Positions 33,837 to 43,063 of a stretch of DNA of 43,851 nucleotides are shown one piece after another (the stretch's first letter is position 1; each line of letters starts with the position of its first letter). The notes under the pieces were generated by a model, which worked only from the letters and a program-made list of their open reading frames with translations, did not search any database and was not told the DNA's origin. Source of the stretch: Treponema sp. (GTDB lineage: Bacteria > Spirochaetota > Spirochaetia > Treponematales > Treponemataceae); NCBI GenBank assembly GCA_022640795.1, contig JALCCK010000020.1:1-43851 (forward strand), read 5' to 3'. A program made the translations under genes and the position numbers.

Positions 33837-34574
33837 ATGAAACAAGGATTTATAATTCCGGTTTATAATCACGGTCAAACACTTGAACCGATTGTACAAT
33901 ATCTTTCTGCTTTTAATCTTCCGATTTTTATCGTTGACGACGGTAACGATGAGCCGAATAAGCAGCTCATAAAAAAAACAGTAGAAAATTATCCACAGTG
34001 TATACTCATCGTATTGCCTAAAAACGGTGGAAAAGGAAAGGCCGTCAGTTCGGGAATTGTCAAGGCTCACGAATTGGGTCTTACCCATCTGCTGCAAATA
34101 GATGCCGACGGACAACACGATATTACCCGCAGTCTGTTCTTTCTGGACGAATCAAAAAAAACGCCCGGGCAGCTTATCTGCGGATATCCGGAATTTGACG
34201 CATCGGTTCCTGCCAGCAGAAAAAACGGTCGTCAGTTTGCTAATAACTGGGTAAAAATTGTATCTCTTTCACCTTTGGTAAAAGATGCCATGTGTGGCTT
34301 TCGGGTTTACCCTGTGCAGCCGTTTTTTGAAATACTTCAACATTCACATCTTGATATGAGAATGGGTTTCGATATAGAAATACTCGTACGCATGATCTGG
34401 GCTGGAATTCCGATGAGATTCTATCCGGTCCGGGTTACCTATCCTGAAAACGGTACTTCAAATTTTCGTTTGATCCGTGATAATGCGGCAATTTCATGGA
34501 TGTTCACCAGATTGTTTTTCGGAATGCTCATTCGGCTTCCCCTGTTGTTGTACCGTACGACAGTAAAAAAATGA
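33837..34574 (+). CDS. Family 2 glycosyltransferase of the polyene cluster
   Basis: This 245-residue protein has the GT2 nucleotide-sugar fold: FIIPVYNHGQTLEPIV at the start, IFIVDDGND, KNGGKGKAVSSG and the metal-binding LLQIDADGQHD. The C-terminal 35 residues are hydrophobic and probably associate with the membrane. In proteobacterial APE clusters a glycosyltransferase is joined to an acyltransferase in one ApeJ protein. Here they are two genes, coupled by an ATGA overlap. It probably glycosylates the lipid acceptor or a carrier; the donor and acceptor are unknown. Confidence 0.9.
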   Translation: MKQGFIIPVYNHGQTLEPIVQYLSAFNLPIFIVDDGNDEPNKQLIKKTVENYPQCILIVLPKNGGKGKAVSSGIVKAHELGLTHLLQIDADGQHDITRSLFFLDESKKTPGQLICGYPEFDASVPASRKNGRQFANNWVKIVSLSPLVKDAMCGFRVYPVQPFFEILQHSHLDMRMGFDIEILVRMIWAGIPMRFYPVRVTYPENGTSNFRLIRDNAAISWMFTRLFFGMLIRLPLLLYRTTVKK

Positions 34575-35566
34575 GCGCCAAAGAAACAAAACCGCTGCAC
34601 TGGTCGGAAGAAAAAGAACAAACCCGCAGCTACCTGCCGCTGAAAATACTGTTGATTCTTTTTAAAATTTTTCCGTCCACTCTGCTGCGTGCCATTGCCT
34701 ATCCGGTCAGTTTTTTCTATTTTATTTTTTCGGTACGTGCCAGAACATCAGCTGTAGAATACCAGAAACAGTTTATAAATTTTACCCAGGGAAAAATATT
34801 CACGAAACCGCATGCATTCCGTCAAATTCTTGCCTTTTCCCTTACACTCATAGAAAAAACAGAAGGATGGGCAGGAAAAGTTACATTAAAAAATGTAGAA
34901 TTTCAAAACGATGATATAAAACTACTGATACAGCAACTGGATGAAGGAAAAGGAGCTCTTTTAATTTGTTCACATCTGGGAAATGCCGAGCTTCTGAGAA
35001 GTCTTGCAAATTATAACAGAACCGGAGTTTCCCATCCGATTTCAGTTTCCTCAGTTATCGATATAAGTACGACACAAAATTTCAACAGAATGCTCAAGGA
35101 AATCAATCCGGAATCAATGATGAACATAATAAGTTCAAACGACATCGGTCCGGAGACAATAATTCAGCTTTCCCAGGAAATCGATCATGGTGGACTTGTT
35201 GTCATTGCCGGCGACAGAACCTCTGCAAATACTAGAAACAGATATCTGAATCAGAAATTTCTCGGAAAGACGGCGCAGTTTGCCTATGGAGTATATTTTC
35301 TAACAGCCTTACTCAATGTACCAACCTATTTTGTTTTTGCACTGCGAAAAAAACCTACCGGTTTGTTCCCACGCTATACTATGTACGTGCATAAAAGTGC
35401 CGTTAATTTTACATGCAGCAGAAAAGAGCGGGAAAACAGGATTGAAAAACTTTGCAAAGAATTCACGGAAAAGCTGGAAAAATACTGTATCCTTTATCCT
35501 TTCCAATGGTATAATTTTTACAATTTCTGGGCTTTACCGGAAAAGAACAGCAAGGTACGAAAATGA
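34571..35566 (+). CDS. LpxL/HtrB-like lipid acyltransferase
   Basis: About 331 residues. One membrane anchor lies at residues 25-55. The acyltransferase motif CSHLGNAE (His135, Glu140) is the HX4E of the LpxL/HtrB family. VVIAGDRTSANTRNRYLN further on corresponds to the conserved acceptor region. In APE systems this domain is the second half of ApeJ and is proposed to transfer the polyene chain from ACP to a lipid. The GT2 gene overlaps by four bases. Its stop overlaps the thioesterase start. Confidence 0.9.
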   Translation: MSAKETKPLHWSEEKEQTRSYLPLKILLILFKIFPSTLLRAIAYPVSFFYFIFSVRARTSAVEYQKQFINFTQGKIFTKPHAFRQILAFSLTLIEKTEGWAGKVTLKNVEFQNDDIKLLIQQLDEGKGALLICSHLGNAELLRSLANYNRTGVSHPISVSSVIDISTTQNFNRMLKEINPESMMNIISSNDIGPETIIQLSQEIDHGGLVVIAGDRTSANTRNRYLNQKFLGKTAQFAYGVYFLTALLNVPTYFVFALRKKPTGLFPRYTMYVHKSAVNFTCSRKERENRIEKLCKEFTEKLEKYCILYPFQWYNFYNFWALPEKNSKVRK

Positions 35567-36039
35567 ATTCTATCACAACTACAACCAAATTCAAAATCGA
35601 ATTCTATGATGTAGATTCAATGAAAATTGTCTGGCACGGTAATTACATAAAATACTTTGAAAAAGCCCGTTGCACTCTGCTGGATAAAATCGGATATACC
35701 TATAGCGATATGCTGAAATCAGATTATGCGTTTCCCGTTACTGACGTCAGAGTAAAGTACATTCGTCCTCTTATGTTTGGAGATACCGTACGCATAAATG
35801 CAACACTGATTGAATATGAAAACAGAATAAAAATAAAGTATGAAATTTATAATGATAAAACCGGTATTCTCTCAACAAAAGGCGAAAGTACTCAAATGGC
35901 GGTAAAAATCGCGACAAGAGAAACCTGTTTTGTCTGTCCCGACGAACTAATCAAAAAGGTCGAATTTCTTCTGGATCAGATAGAATCAGACCAGAAATCC
36001 GGTCAAAAAAATTCAATAAAAGGAGATTCCGAACTATGA
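35563..36039 (+). CDS. Hotdog thioesterase (YbgC / 4-hydroxybenzoyl-CoA type)
   Basis: This 158-residue protein has the YbgC-type motif FYDVDSMKIVWHGNYIKYFE, with the catalytic-type Asp18, and KYIRPLMFGD in the later strand. It should hydrolyse acyl-ACP or acyl-CoA. In aryl polyene clusters a thioesterase occupies this position (ApeK), probably to release or edit chains. It overlaps its neighbours by four bases on each side, which fits tight translational coupling in the plus arm. Confidence 0.9.
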   Translation: MNSITTTTKFKIEFYDVDSMKIVWHGNYIKYFEKARCTLLDKIGYTYSDMLKSDYAFPVTDVRVKYIRPLMFGDTVRINATLIEYENRIKIKYEIYNDKTGILSTKGESTQMAVKIATRETCFVCPDELIKKVEFLLDQIESDQKSGQKNSIKGDSEL

Positions 36040-36707
36040 GCTCTCAAAGACAGATACAGGGGAAAAAAGGGCTTCTTTTTATTCTCCTTTTTTTTCCGCT
36101 CATGGCTGCGTCAGGGCAGACTTCTGCATCATTTCAAAAAATTTGTGCACAACTTTCCGGGCAGCCGAATACGGTCGGTAAGTTCCGGCAGATAAAAACA
36201 CTTCCAAATATGCAACATAATCTGGTTTCAAGCGGAACTTTTATCATCAGTGCCGGAAACGGAATCCTTTGGCAAACCGAAAAACCTTTTGCTTCAGCGC
36301 TGGCCGTCACAGGAACAGCTCTAATTCAGACTGCAGCTGATGGATCAAAGACCGTAACGGCAGCGGCTGGAAACCGGACCTTTACTGAAATCTCGGGAGC
36401 TATTGCTTCCGTGTTTGAAGGCAATCCTGAGAAAATGGCGGCAGAATTCAATATTGCGTTTACTTCTAATAATTCTTCCGGAAGTACCATTTCATGGACG
36501 ACACAACTCATCCCGAAATCAGAAGAGCTTCTTTCCTTTATACAGAAAATAACGTTAACCGGTACAGCAAAAGACACGGTGTCAAAAATAGAATCGGTAA
36601 AGTTACAGGAAACAAACGGAGGAACGGTACTGTATGAATTTACAGCGCAAATATTCCCGAAAAAACTGACGAATGATCAAAGAGCTTTTTTTAATGAAGA
36701 AAAATAA
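36036..36707 (+). CDS. LolA-like periplasmic lipid carrier of APE clusters
   Basis: This 223-residue protein has a signal peptide (residues about 10-32, ending near AASGQTS) and a LolA/LolB-like beta-cup domain. The pattern VGKFRQIKTLPNMQHNL followed by SGTFIISAGNGILWQTEKPF is typical. The family carries lipid anchors across the periplasm. In APE clusters the LolA-like protein sits next to the MMPL exporter and probably takes over the polyene lipid. The downstream exporter starts inside its last codons. Confidence 0.85.
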   Translation: MSSQRQIQGKKGLLFILLFFPLMAASGQTSASFQKICAQLSGQPNTVGKFRQIKTLPNMQHNLVSSGTFIISAGNGILWQTEKPFASALAVTGTALIQTAADGSKTVTAAAGNRTFTEISGAIASVFEGNPEKMAAEFNIAFTSNNSSGSTISWTTQLIPKSEELLSFIQKITLTGTAKDTVSKIESVKLQETNGGTVLYEFTAQIFPKKLTNDQRAFFNEEK

Positions 36708-39066
36708 CTATTCTGTCTTATGGATTCTGTTTCATACCGGTATCTTTCTGACATTACTTATAAGTATTTTTACCGGCGTTTCTCATGGCATAGATACAAA
36801 TCTCTTTGATATTCTTCCCGAATCGGCTTCAATACGAAACATAAGCACCGCCGACAAAAAACTAGGCCAGATAACGGGTCGCAGTTTTACAATTCTCTGC
36901 AGGGCACAGACATTCAGTTCCGCAAAAAACGGTGCAGAAAGATTATATACGACTTTAAAAAATTCACCGGAATTTGATTCACTGGATTTTTTAGTGGACA
37001 CTTCTGTTATATCACAGATAACAGACTTTATATATGTAAACCGGTATAAATTTCTGGACGACAAAACAATCAAGCAGCTCATGGTCCCCGGCGGCCCGCA
37101 AAATTTTGCCGAAAACGCACTTGCACAAGTCTATAGTCCTTTTTCGATAACGTCGTTAAAGTATCTCGATTCCGACCCGTTCATGCTGACGGAACATATA
37201 ACAAAAAACATGCTGACAGCAATTCTTTCTTCTGGAACGGATCTGTCACTCAAAGAAAACGTACTTGCATCTTATTATCAAAATAACTGGTACGTACTTT
37301 TACGAGGTTCATTAAGCGCAGAAGGTTCTTCCGTTACAAACAAGCATAGTGGTATACAAAAAATCTACAATTCGTGTAACCTTCTGGAAAAACAGAAGCC
37401 TGCGATTACTTTTATCTACTCCGGTATACCGTTCCACTCATTCGAAAGTTCTTCCTCTGCACAAAAAGAAATATTTCTTATAACGACTCTTTCAATTCTC
37501 ATTGTCATACTGCTTTTTATCGCTGTTTTTAGATCACCTTTGCCGGTCGTTTTCTCCGTCGCAGCGGTCCTGATCTCTGCCGGTACTGCACTATGCTCAA
37601 CACTGCTTATCTTCAGGCATATTCATATTCTGACATTCGTATTTGGAACAACTTTAATAGGGACCTGCCTCGATTATTCAATACATTTCTTTGTTCATCG
37701 ATATAAAAATCAGGGATTAAAAACAGGAACACAAATTCGTTCTTTTCTGATAAAAGGACTTACCATGTCACTGATTTCAACGGAAATCTGTTATGCGGCA
37801 CTTATATTTGCTCCGTTTGAACTGTTGAAACAAGTTGCGGTCTTCTCTTTTACCGGAATAATGAGCTCATATCTTACCACAATCTGTATCTATCCGTTGC
37901 TGCCGCCATATACGGGAAAAATAAAATCTTCTAAAATTTCCTACAAAAAAATACCAGAAAAATTGTTACTTACGCCAAAAAAACGAAAAGCGATTTTTGT
38001 CATTATTCTAGCCTGCGCAGCAAGTTTACTTTTCTTTTCACGTACCCGGGTAAAAATAGACAATAATATTTCAGCCCTGTATAAGATGACGGGACACCTT
38101 TTAGATGATGAAAAAATATCGGCAAAAGTTATTAATTACGGATCAACCGGATGGTATTATATCATAAGCGGACAGACAGAATCGGAACTTCTCGAAAATG
38201 AACGGAAGCTGACAAAACTACTGGACGATGAAACGACGACAGGAAATCTCGGAACATATCTTTCACTGACAAAATTTATTCCATCACCTTCCCAGCAAAA
38301 AAAATCACAAAAATCTGCAGCAAAATTCATCCCGCTTGTAGGAGAGCAGTGTTCCGCGCTGGGACTCCCGGAAAAAACCGCAGCATCACTTGCAGAAGCA
38401 TTGAAAACTGTTTCTACCGGAAATGATTTTTCTGCGGTTCTTCCTGATGGGACCATTCCTCCTTATCTGAAAAAATTGTTTTCGTCACTGTGGATAGGAA
38501 AGATTGGAGGGCTCTATTACTCTGCCGTCATACCGCTGCATGCAGAAAATGAGCAAATTTTCAGACATATTGCAGACACTCATGAAAATGTTTTTTTCAT
38601 AAACAAGGTAAAGGATATAAGTACGAGACTTGATGCTCTAACAAAAAATATGATCATACTTTTTATAGCTTCATATTTTGTTATTCTGATACTTTTAAAA
38701 TTCTTCTACAACTGGCATGACACTATAAAAATTATCTCCATTCCCTTTATAGTCGTTGTAATGACTATCGCCGTTCTGGCAAGATGTGCGATCCCTCTCA
38801 GTTTTTTTTCCATTACAGGCATCGTTCTCGTATTCGGGCTGGGTCTCGATTATATCATTTACACGATAGAAAATATTCACCGAAAAGATAGCGACCGGCT
38901 TTCTTCCCGGCTGACAAAAATTTCGATAACATTATCTTTTCTGACAACGGCTGTTTCTTTCGGAGCCTTAGGAATAAGTACTTTTGTTCCTGTCCATATT
39001 TTCGGTCTTACCATATTTACCGGCCTTGCAACGGCATACGTCTGCGCTTCTCTTCTTGATATTTGA
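36694..39066 (+). CDS. MMPL/RND-family exporter of the polyene cluster
   Basis: About 790 residues, two halves with one periplasmic loop and about six membrane segments each. SSD-like segments lie near FVFGTTLIGTCLDYSIHFFV and FGLGLDYIIYTIENIH, both with the Asp expected in the proton path. The upstream ATG at 36673 adds seven residues. The one chosen has a weak AAGAG and gives a cleaner membrane start. MMPL proteins move lipids. Together with the LolA-like and lipoprotein neighbours it should export the polyene lipid to the outer membrane. Confidence 0.9.
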   Translation: MKKNNYSVLWILFHTGIFLTLLISIFTGVSHGIDTNLFDILPESASIRNISTADKKLGQITGRSFTILCRAQTFSSAKNGAERLYTTLKNSPEFDSLDFLVDTSVISQITDFIYVNRYKFLDDKTIKQLMVPGGPQNFAENALAQVYSPFSITSLKYLDSDPFMLTEHITKNMLTAILSSGTDLSLKENVLASYYQNNWYVLLRGSLSAEGSSVTNKHSGIQKIYNSCNLLEKQKPAITFIYSGIPFHSFESSSSAQKEIFLITTLSILIVILLFIAVFRSPLPVVFSVAAVLISAGTALCSTLLIFRHIHILTFVFGTTLIGTCLDYSIHFFVHRYKNQGLKTGTQIRSFLIKGLTMSLISTEICYAALIFAPFELLKQVAVFSFTGIMSSYLTTICIYPLLPPYTGKIKSSKISYKKIPEKLLLTPKKRKAIFVIILACAASLLFFSRTRVKIDNNISALYKMTGHLLDDEKISAKVINYGSTGWYYIISGQTESELLENERKLTKLLDDETTTGNLGTYLSLTKFIPSPSQQKKSQKSAAKFIPLVGEQCSALGLPEKTAASLAEALKTVSTGNDFSAVLPDGTIPPYLKKLFSSLWIGKIGGLYYSAVIPLHAENEQIFRHIADTHENVFFINKVKDISTRLDALTKNMIILFIASYFVILILLKFFYNWHDTIKIISIPFIVVVMTIAVLARCAIPLSFFSITGIVLVFGLGLDYIIYTIENIHRKDSDRLSSRLTKISITLSFLTTAVSFGALGISTFVPVHIFGLTIFTGLATAYVCASLLDI

Positions 39067-39105
39067 CAAAATCTTTGTTCATCTGTACTATAGGAAAAAG
39101 ACTTT

Positions 39106-39681
39106 ATGACCAAAACATCTCTTTCTTTTCTCAGTATTTTGCTTATTTTTCTCTTTTTTTCATGCAGGACGAACAGAATCGCTCAAACAGCTCCTGTATA
39201 TATAACAAATACAAAAAAATACTATCTTTTACCGGCACAAAAAATAAAAATAAAAAAGGAAACTCTTCAACTTGTATCAATAACATACGACAAAAATAAA
39301 TTTACCTTTCAATCATACACATCTGCAGATAAATCAGCCATAATAATGGATCTGATGAATGAAATGGGTACAAGTATTGGCGAAATCTCATATGTAAACG
39401 GAAAAGCGGTTTGTACCTCTTCCTTTTTTCCGCAACATTTAAAACCTGAATACATACTGGCAGATTTTCAGTTCTGCTATTATGATGAAAAAACTCTGGA
39501 AAAATCACTCAAAGAACAGAATCTCGACTTCAGTGCAGTCTATAATACTGAAGGAACAGTTCAGACAAGAAAAATTCTCGATGGTAAAAACTGTATAGAA
39601 CAAATAACCATAACAAAAAATTCTGTTCATCTGACAAATTTTCTTCGGGGATATGAATATATACTTGAGGACATGAAATAA
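39106..39681 (+). CDS. Lipoprotein of the polyene cluster (DUF3261-like, ApeN position)
   Basis: This 191-residue protein has a signal peptide and lipobox with Cys20 (IFLFFSC). The mature part is beta-strand rich with no enzymatic motif. Its length and place between the MMPL exporter and ApeP-like gene match the short DUF3261-type lipoprotein of APE clusters. It may be the outer-membrane receiver for the LolA-like carrier. The assignment rests mainly on context. A 39-base gap precedes it and the dehydratase gene follows after one base. Confidence 0.75.
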   Translation: MTKTSLSFLSILLIFLFFSCRTNRIAQTAPVYITNTKKYYLLPAQKIKIKKETLQLVSITYDKNKFTFQSYTSADKSAIIMDLMNEMGTSIGEISYVNGKAVCTSSFFPQHLKPEYILADFQFCYYDEKTLEKSLKEQNLDFSAVYNTEGTVQTRKILDGKNCIEQITITKNSVHLTNFLRGYEYILEDMK

Positions 39682-39682
39682 A

Positions 39683-40207
39683 ATGTATACGAGCCCTATT
39701 ACTATTCCCCAGCAAATAACCACACCGGATCTTGTAAAATTCCTTCCTCACAGGGGAAAAATGTTCCTTCTCAGCAGGGTTATACAACACAGCTGTGAGA
39801 ACCATTCTATTACAACAGAATATGATATTACTTCCGGCTGCATTTTTTATGAAGCTGCTCTCGGAGGGATTCCTTCATGGGTATCTTTCGAATTGATGGC
39901 CCAAAGTATTTCCGCGCTCATAGGAATTGAAAACAAAAAAAAAGGAAAACCGCCGTTGCCGGGATTTATTTTAAGCGTGTCAAATTTTAAAGCCGGAATA
40001 GAAAGTTTTCAGAATGGATCTACCGTCAGAATGCACGTCCAGGAAGAATTTACAGCAGATACGGTGTCTCAATATGAATGTACCTGTTTTGAACAGCAAA
40101 ATTTGAAATCTCCTGCGGTCACTGCAAAAATAACGGTTATGGGAACAAATGATTTAAAATATTTTTTCGGAGAAAATAGTAATGAAAAAAGAATCAAAAA
40201 AAACTGA
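39683..40207 (+). CDS. ApeP-like 3-hydroxyacyl-ACP dehydratase
   Basis: This 174-residue hotdog protein has the ApeP-family pattern LPHRGKMFLLSRVIQ near residue 22 and GIPSWVSFELMAQSISALIG near residues 55-74. The latter holds the acidic Glu of the active site. It should act with the other hotdog protein to dehydrate the growing chain and give the trans double bonds. Its end overlaps the ketoreductase start by 26 bases. Confidence 0.87.
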   Translation: MYTSPITIPQQITTPDLVKFLPHRGKMFLLSRVIQHSCENHSITTEYDITSGCIFYEAALGGIPSWVSFELMAQSISALIGIENKKKGKPPLPGFILSVSNFKAGIESFQNGSTVRMHVQEEFTADTVSQYECTCFEQQNLKSPAVTAKITVMGTNDLKYFFGENSNEKRIKKN

Positions 40208-40928
40208 AAAAAGAACGGTACTTGTTACCGGTGCTAGCGGTGGTATCGGACGCGCCATCGCTCTTGCCGCTGCAAAAGAAGGCTACTATGTCGTCGTCCA
40301 TTTCAATCATAGCCGCAGTAAAGCAGAAACCGTTCTCTCGGAAATAAAAAAAGAAGGGGGAGACGGAGAACTTATCCAGTTTGATGTTTCAAGTTATGAA
40401 GACTGCAGGACAAAACTGGAGACCTATATTACTGATAACGATGTATTCTGGGGTGTCGTCAATAATGCAGGAATCAACGCCGATGATGTCTTTCCCGCAC
40501 TATCCAAAGAACGCTGGTATTCCGTAATCCATACAAATCTTGACAGCTTTTATAATGTACTGCAGCCGATTGTAATGCCGCTCTGCAGAAAAAAATGCGG
40601 CAGAATAATTACCATAGCCTCTGTCAGCGGAATTATAGGAAACCGGGGACAGACAAACTACAGTGCATCAAAAGCAGGTATAATCGGTGCCACAAAGGCA
40701 CTTGCCGTTGAACTGGCAAGCAGATCCATAACGGTGAACTGTATTGCACCCGGTGTTATTGAAACGGACATGATAAAGGATGCACCGATGGATAAAATTA
40801 TTCCTTCAATTCCTATGAAACGTACAGGAAAGCCGGAAGAAGTTGCTTCCCTTGCCGTCTTTCTTTTATCAGATGCTGCTTCATACATTACACGACAGAT
40901 TATTTCAGTCAATGGTGGACTTATATGA
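40182..40928 (+). CDS. 3-oxoacyl-ACP reductase (FabG-like, APE ketoreductase)
   Basis: This 248-residue short-chain dehydrogenase has the cofactor loop TGASGGIGRA (about 16-25), the NNAG motif at 94-97 and the catalytic Ser147/Tyr160/Lys164 set (Tyr and Lys in NYSASKAG). The length matches FabG. It should reduce the beta-keto group of each extended chain using NADPH, before the dehydratases act. The start ATG lies inside the dehydratase gene. The stop overlaps the ketosynthase ATG (ATGA). Confidence 0.93.
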   Translation: MKKESKKTEKRTVLVTGASGGIGRAIALAAAKEGYYVVVHFNHSRSKAETVLSEIKKEGGDGELIQFDVSSYEDCRTKLETYITDNDVFWGVVNNAGINADDVFPALSKERWYSVIHTNLDSFYNVLQPIVMPLCRKKCGRIITIASVSGIIGNRGQTNYSASKAGIIGATKALAVELASRSITVNCIAPGVIETDMIKDAPMDKIIPSIPMKRTGKPEEVASLAVFLLSDAASYITRQIISVNGGLI

Positions 40929-42178
40929 ATTTCAGAAAAACAAATGGAAAACGCCGCGTAGCGGTCACCGGAGCGGGACTGGTCAGTACACTGGGGAACG
41001 ACTGGGAGTCCGTATTCGAATCACTTAAATCACTCAAAAATCGTATTATATACATGCCGGAATGGGAAAAATATACGAACATGAATACCCGTTTGGCTGC
41101 TCCCTACGAAAAGGAGTTGCCTAAATACCCGAGAAAAAAAGTCCGCGGAATGGGAAGAGTTGCATTATTCGCGCTCACCGCAACAGAATCGGCATTAAAA
41201 CTTGCAGGCTTGAAAAACGGTGAAGAAGAAAATCCTGAGATCAAAAACGGTCGCTGCGGAATAGCTTACGGGTCCTGTATGGGAAGCATCAATCCCATTA
41301 TCGATTTTTATGCACTGGTCAGTAACAACGATGCAAGCAAGATTGATGCAACAACATACATCAAAGCAATGCCGCAAACCTGTAGTGCAAATCTCAGCGT
41401 CTATTACGGATTAACAGGCCGCAATATAACGACCAATACCGCCTGCACGTCAGGAAGCCAGGCGATCGGATATGCTTACGAAGCAATTGCAAACGGTTCT
41501 CAGGATATAATGATAGCAGGAGGAGCCGAAGAACTCAGCGTTATGCACGCTGCCGTATTCGATACCATGTTCTCGACAAGTACAAAAAATAAAACGCCGG
41601 AACTCACCCCACGGGCCTTCGATAAAAACAGAGACGGGCTGGTCGTCGGAGAAGGCGGCTGTACACTCATTCTTGAAGATTATGAACATGCAGTAAATCG
41701 CGGAGCAAAAATATATGCGGAACTTGTCGGATTTGCAACAAATTCAGACGGTACGCATATAACAAACCCTAATCCCGAAACGATGCAGAAAGCGCTTCAG
41801 CTTGCGCTGGAGGATGCATCTCTATCTCCCGACGAAATCGGCTATGTAAATGCCCACGGCACGGCAACAGCAGCCGGCGATATAGCCGAATCAAAAGCGA
41901 CCGCTGCAATTTTTAACCGCCCGATTACTATCAGCTCGTTAAAAAATTATATCGGACATACGCTCGGGGCCTGCGGATCAATAGAAGCGTGGCTTTCGAT
42001 CTGTATGATGAATAATGACTGGTTTGCACCGAATTTAAATTTAACCGATATAGATCCGAACTGTGCACCTCTCGACTATATCACCGGAGCAGGAAGAATA
42101 ATTCATACCGAATATGTCATGTCGAATAATTTTGCGTTCGGAGGAATAAATACATCACTCATTTTCAAACGAACATAG
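40925..42178 (+). CDS. Beta-ketoacyl-ACP synthase (ApeR position)
   Basis: This 417-residue type II ketosynthase has a complete active site: Cys174 in NTACTSGSQAIG, His311 in VNAHGTATAAGD and His345 in NYIGHTLGACG. It performs Claisen condensation of malonyl-ACP with the chain. It is the only complete ketosynthase in the cluster. Known APE clusters have a second (ApeO). It would pair with the Cys-less chain length factor from the other arm. The gene ends the plus arm. Confidence 0.93.
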   Translation: MNFRKTNGKRRVAVTGAGLVSTLGNDWESVFESLKSLKNRIIYMPEWEKYTNMNTRLAAPYEKELPKYPRKKVRGMGRVALFALTATESALKLAGLKNGEEENPEIKNGRCGIAYGSCMGSINPIIDFYALVSNNDASKIDATTYIKAMPQTCSANLSVYYGLTGRNITTNTACTSGSQAIGYAYEAIANGSQDIMIAGGAEELSVMHAAVFDTMFSTSTKNKTPELTPRAFDKNRDGLVVGEGGCTLILEDYEHAVNRGAKIYAELVGFATNSDGTHITNPNPETMQKALQLALEDASLSPDEIGYVNAHGTATAAGDIAESKATAAIFNRPITISSLKNYIGHTLGACGSIEAWLSICMMNNDWFAPNLNLTDIDPNCAPLDYITGAGRIIHTEYVMSNNFAFGGINTSLIFKRT

Positions 42179-42198
42179 AACTGTGAGACAGAGAAGAC

Positions 42199-43056
42199 TC
42201 AAAAATGTAAAGCTTTAAAATGGCATGATTCGAGACAGTCTCCGCACCGTATACACTCACGGTCGTTCACCAGTAAGGTATCCATTTTGCATACCGCAGC
42301 ACAAGCTCCGCAATGGGTACATTTCTTTTCATCAATCTTAATCCCAAAAACGGCGGATTTATTAAAAAAGGAATAAATAGCACCGAGCGGACAAACGAAC
42401 CTGCAGAATGGTCTGAACATAAAAGTAGAAAGAATAATGAGAATCCCGGCCAGAATAATTTTCCAGTCGAAAAGGAATCCTATGGCGCTTCTGAGAGATT
42501 CATTCAGAATCACGAGAGGAATTCCCGCACTGACGGTTCCTGCAGGGCAAACCCAGGAACAGAAGACCGGTGAACCAGCTCCATCTTTGAAATATAACGA
42601 CAGCGGTAATGCAATTACGAGAATAATCAGGACAGCATACTTAAGAAGACTCAATTTTCTCGTTACCGCGCGTGATTTTTTTGTTTTTCGGAATTTTTTA
42701 ACCGGGATTTTATATAATAATTCCTGTATCAATCCAACAGGACACGCATAAGAACAAATCATGCGCCCAAACAGGGCACCAATTATCATTAAAAACCCGG
42801 TTATAAAAAAAGGAAACCGCCCGTTGGCAATAGTATTCTGAATAGAACCGATCGGACAGGATGCCACAGCCCCGGGGCAAGAATAACAGTTCAACCCCGG
42901 AACACAGACATTTTTAAGATCTGACTGGGAAATAGTTCCCGTATACCAGTTTTTTACGTCAGCATTGTACACAAGCATGGACATAACCTGAATCATACGC
43001 CGACGGAAGGTTCGTTTCTGTCCGCTGGTTTGACGTGCAGCTCTCTTCAACTTCAC
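42199..43056 (-). CDS. NapH/polyferredoxin-type 4Fe-4S membrane protein
   Basis: About 285 residues from the GTG at 43056, a few bases past the stop of the small CXXC gene. Four membrane segments are interleaved with cysteine motifs: CVPGLNCYSCPGAVASCPIG, CSYACPVG, CSWVCPAG and CRFVCPLG. Two classic ferredoxin motifs follow, CTHCGACAAVC and CIRCGDCLESC. The family passes electrons between membrane and ferredoxin. Together with TlpA and the CXXC protein it probably feeds a periplasmic thiol system. The gene is convergent with the ketosynthase gene. Confidence 0.88.
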   Translation of the reverse strand: MKLKRAARQTSGQKRTFRRRMIQVMSMLVYNADVKNWYTGTISQSDLKNVCVPGLNCYSCPGAVASCPIGSIQNTIANGRFPFFITGFLMIIGALFGRMICSYACPVGLIQELLYKIPVKKFRKTKKSRAVTRKLSLLKYAVLIILVIALPLSLYFKDGAGSPVFCSWVCPAGTVSAGIPLVILNESLRSAIGFLFDWKIILAGILIILSTFMFRPFCRFVCPLGAIYSFFNKSAVFGIKIDEKKCTHCGACAAVCKMDTLLVNDRECIRCGDCLESCHFKALHF

Positions 43057-43063
43057 AGAGACT

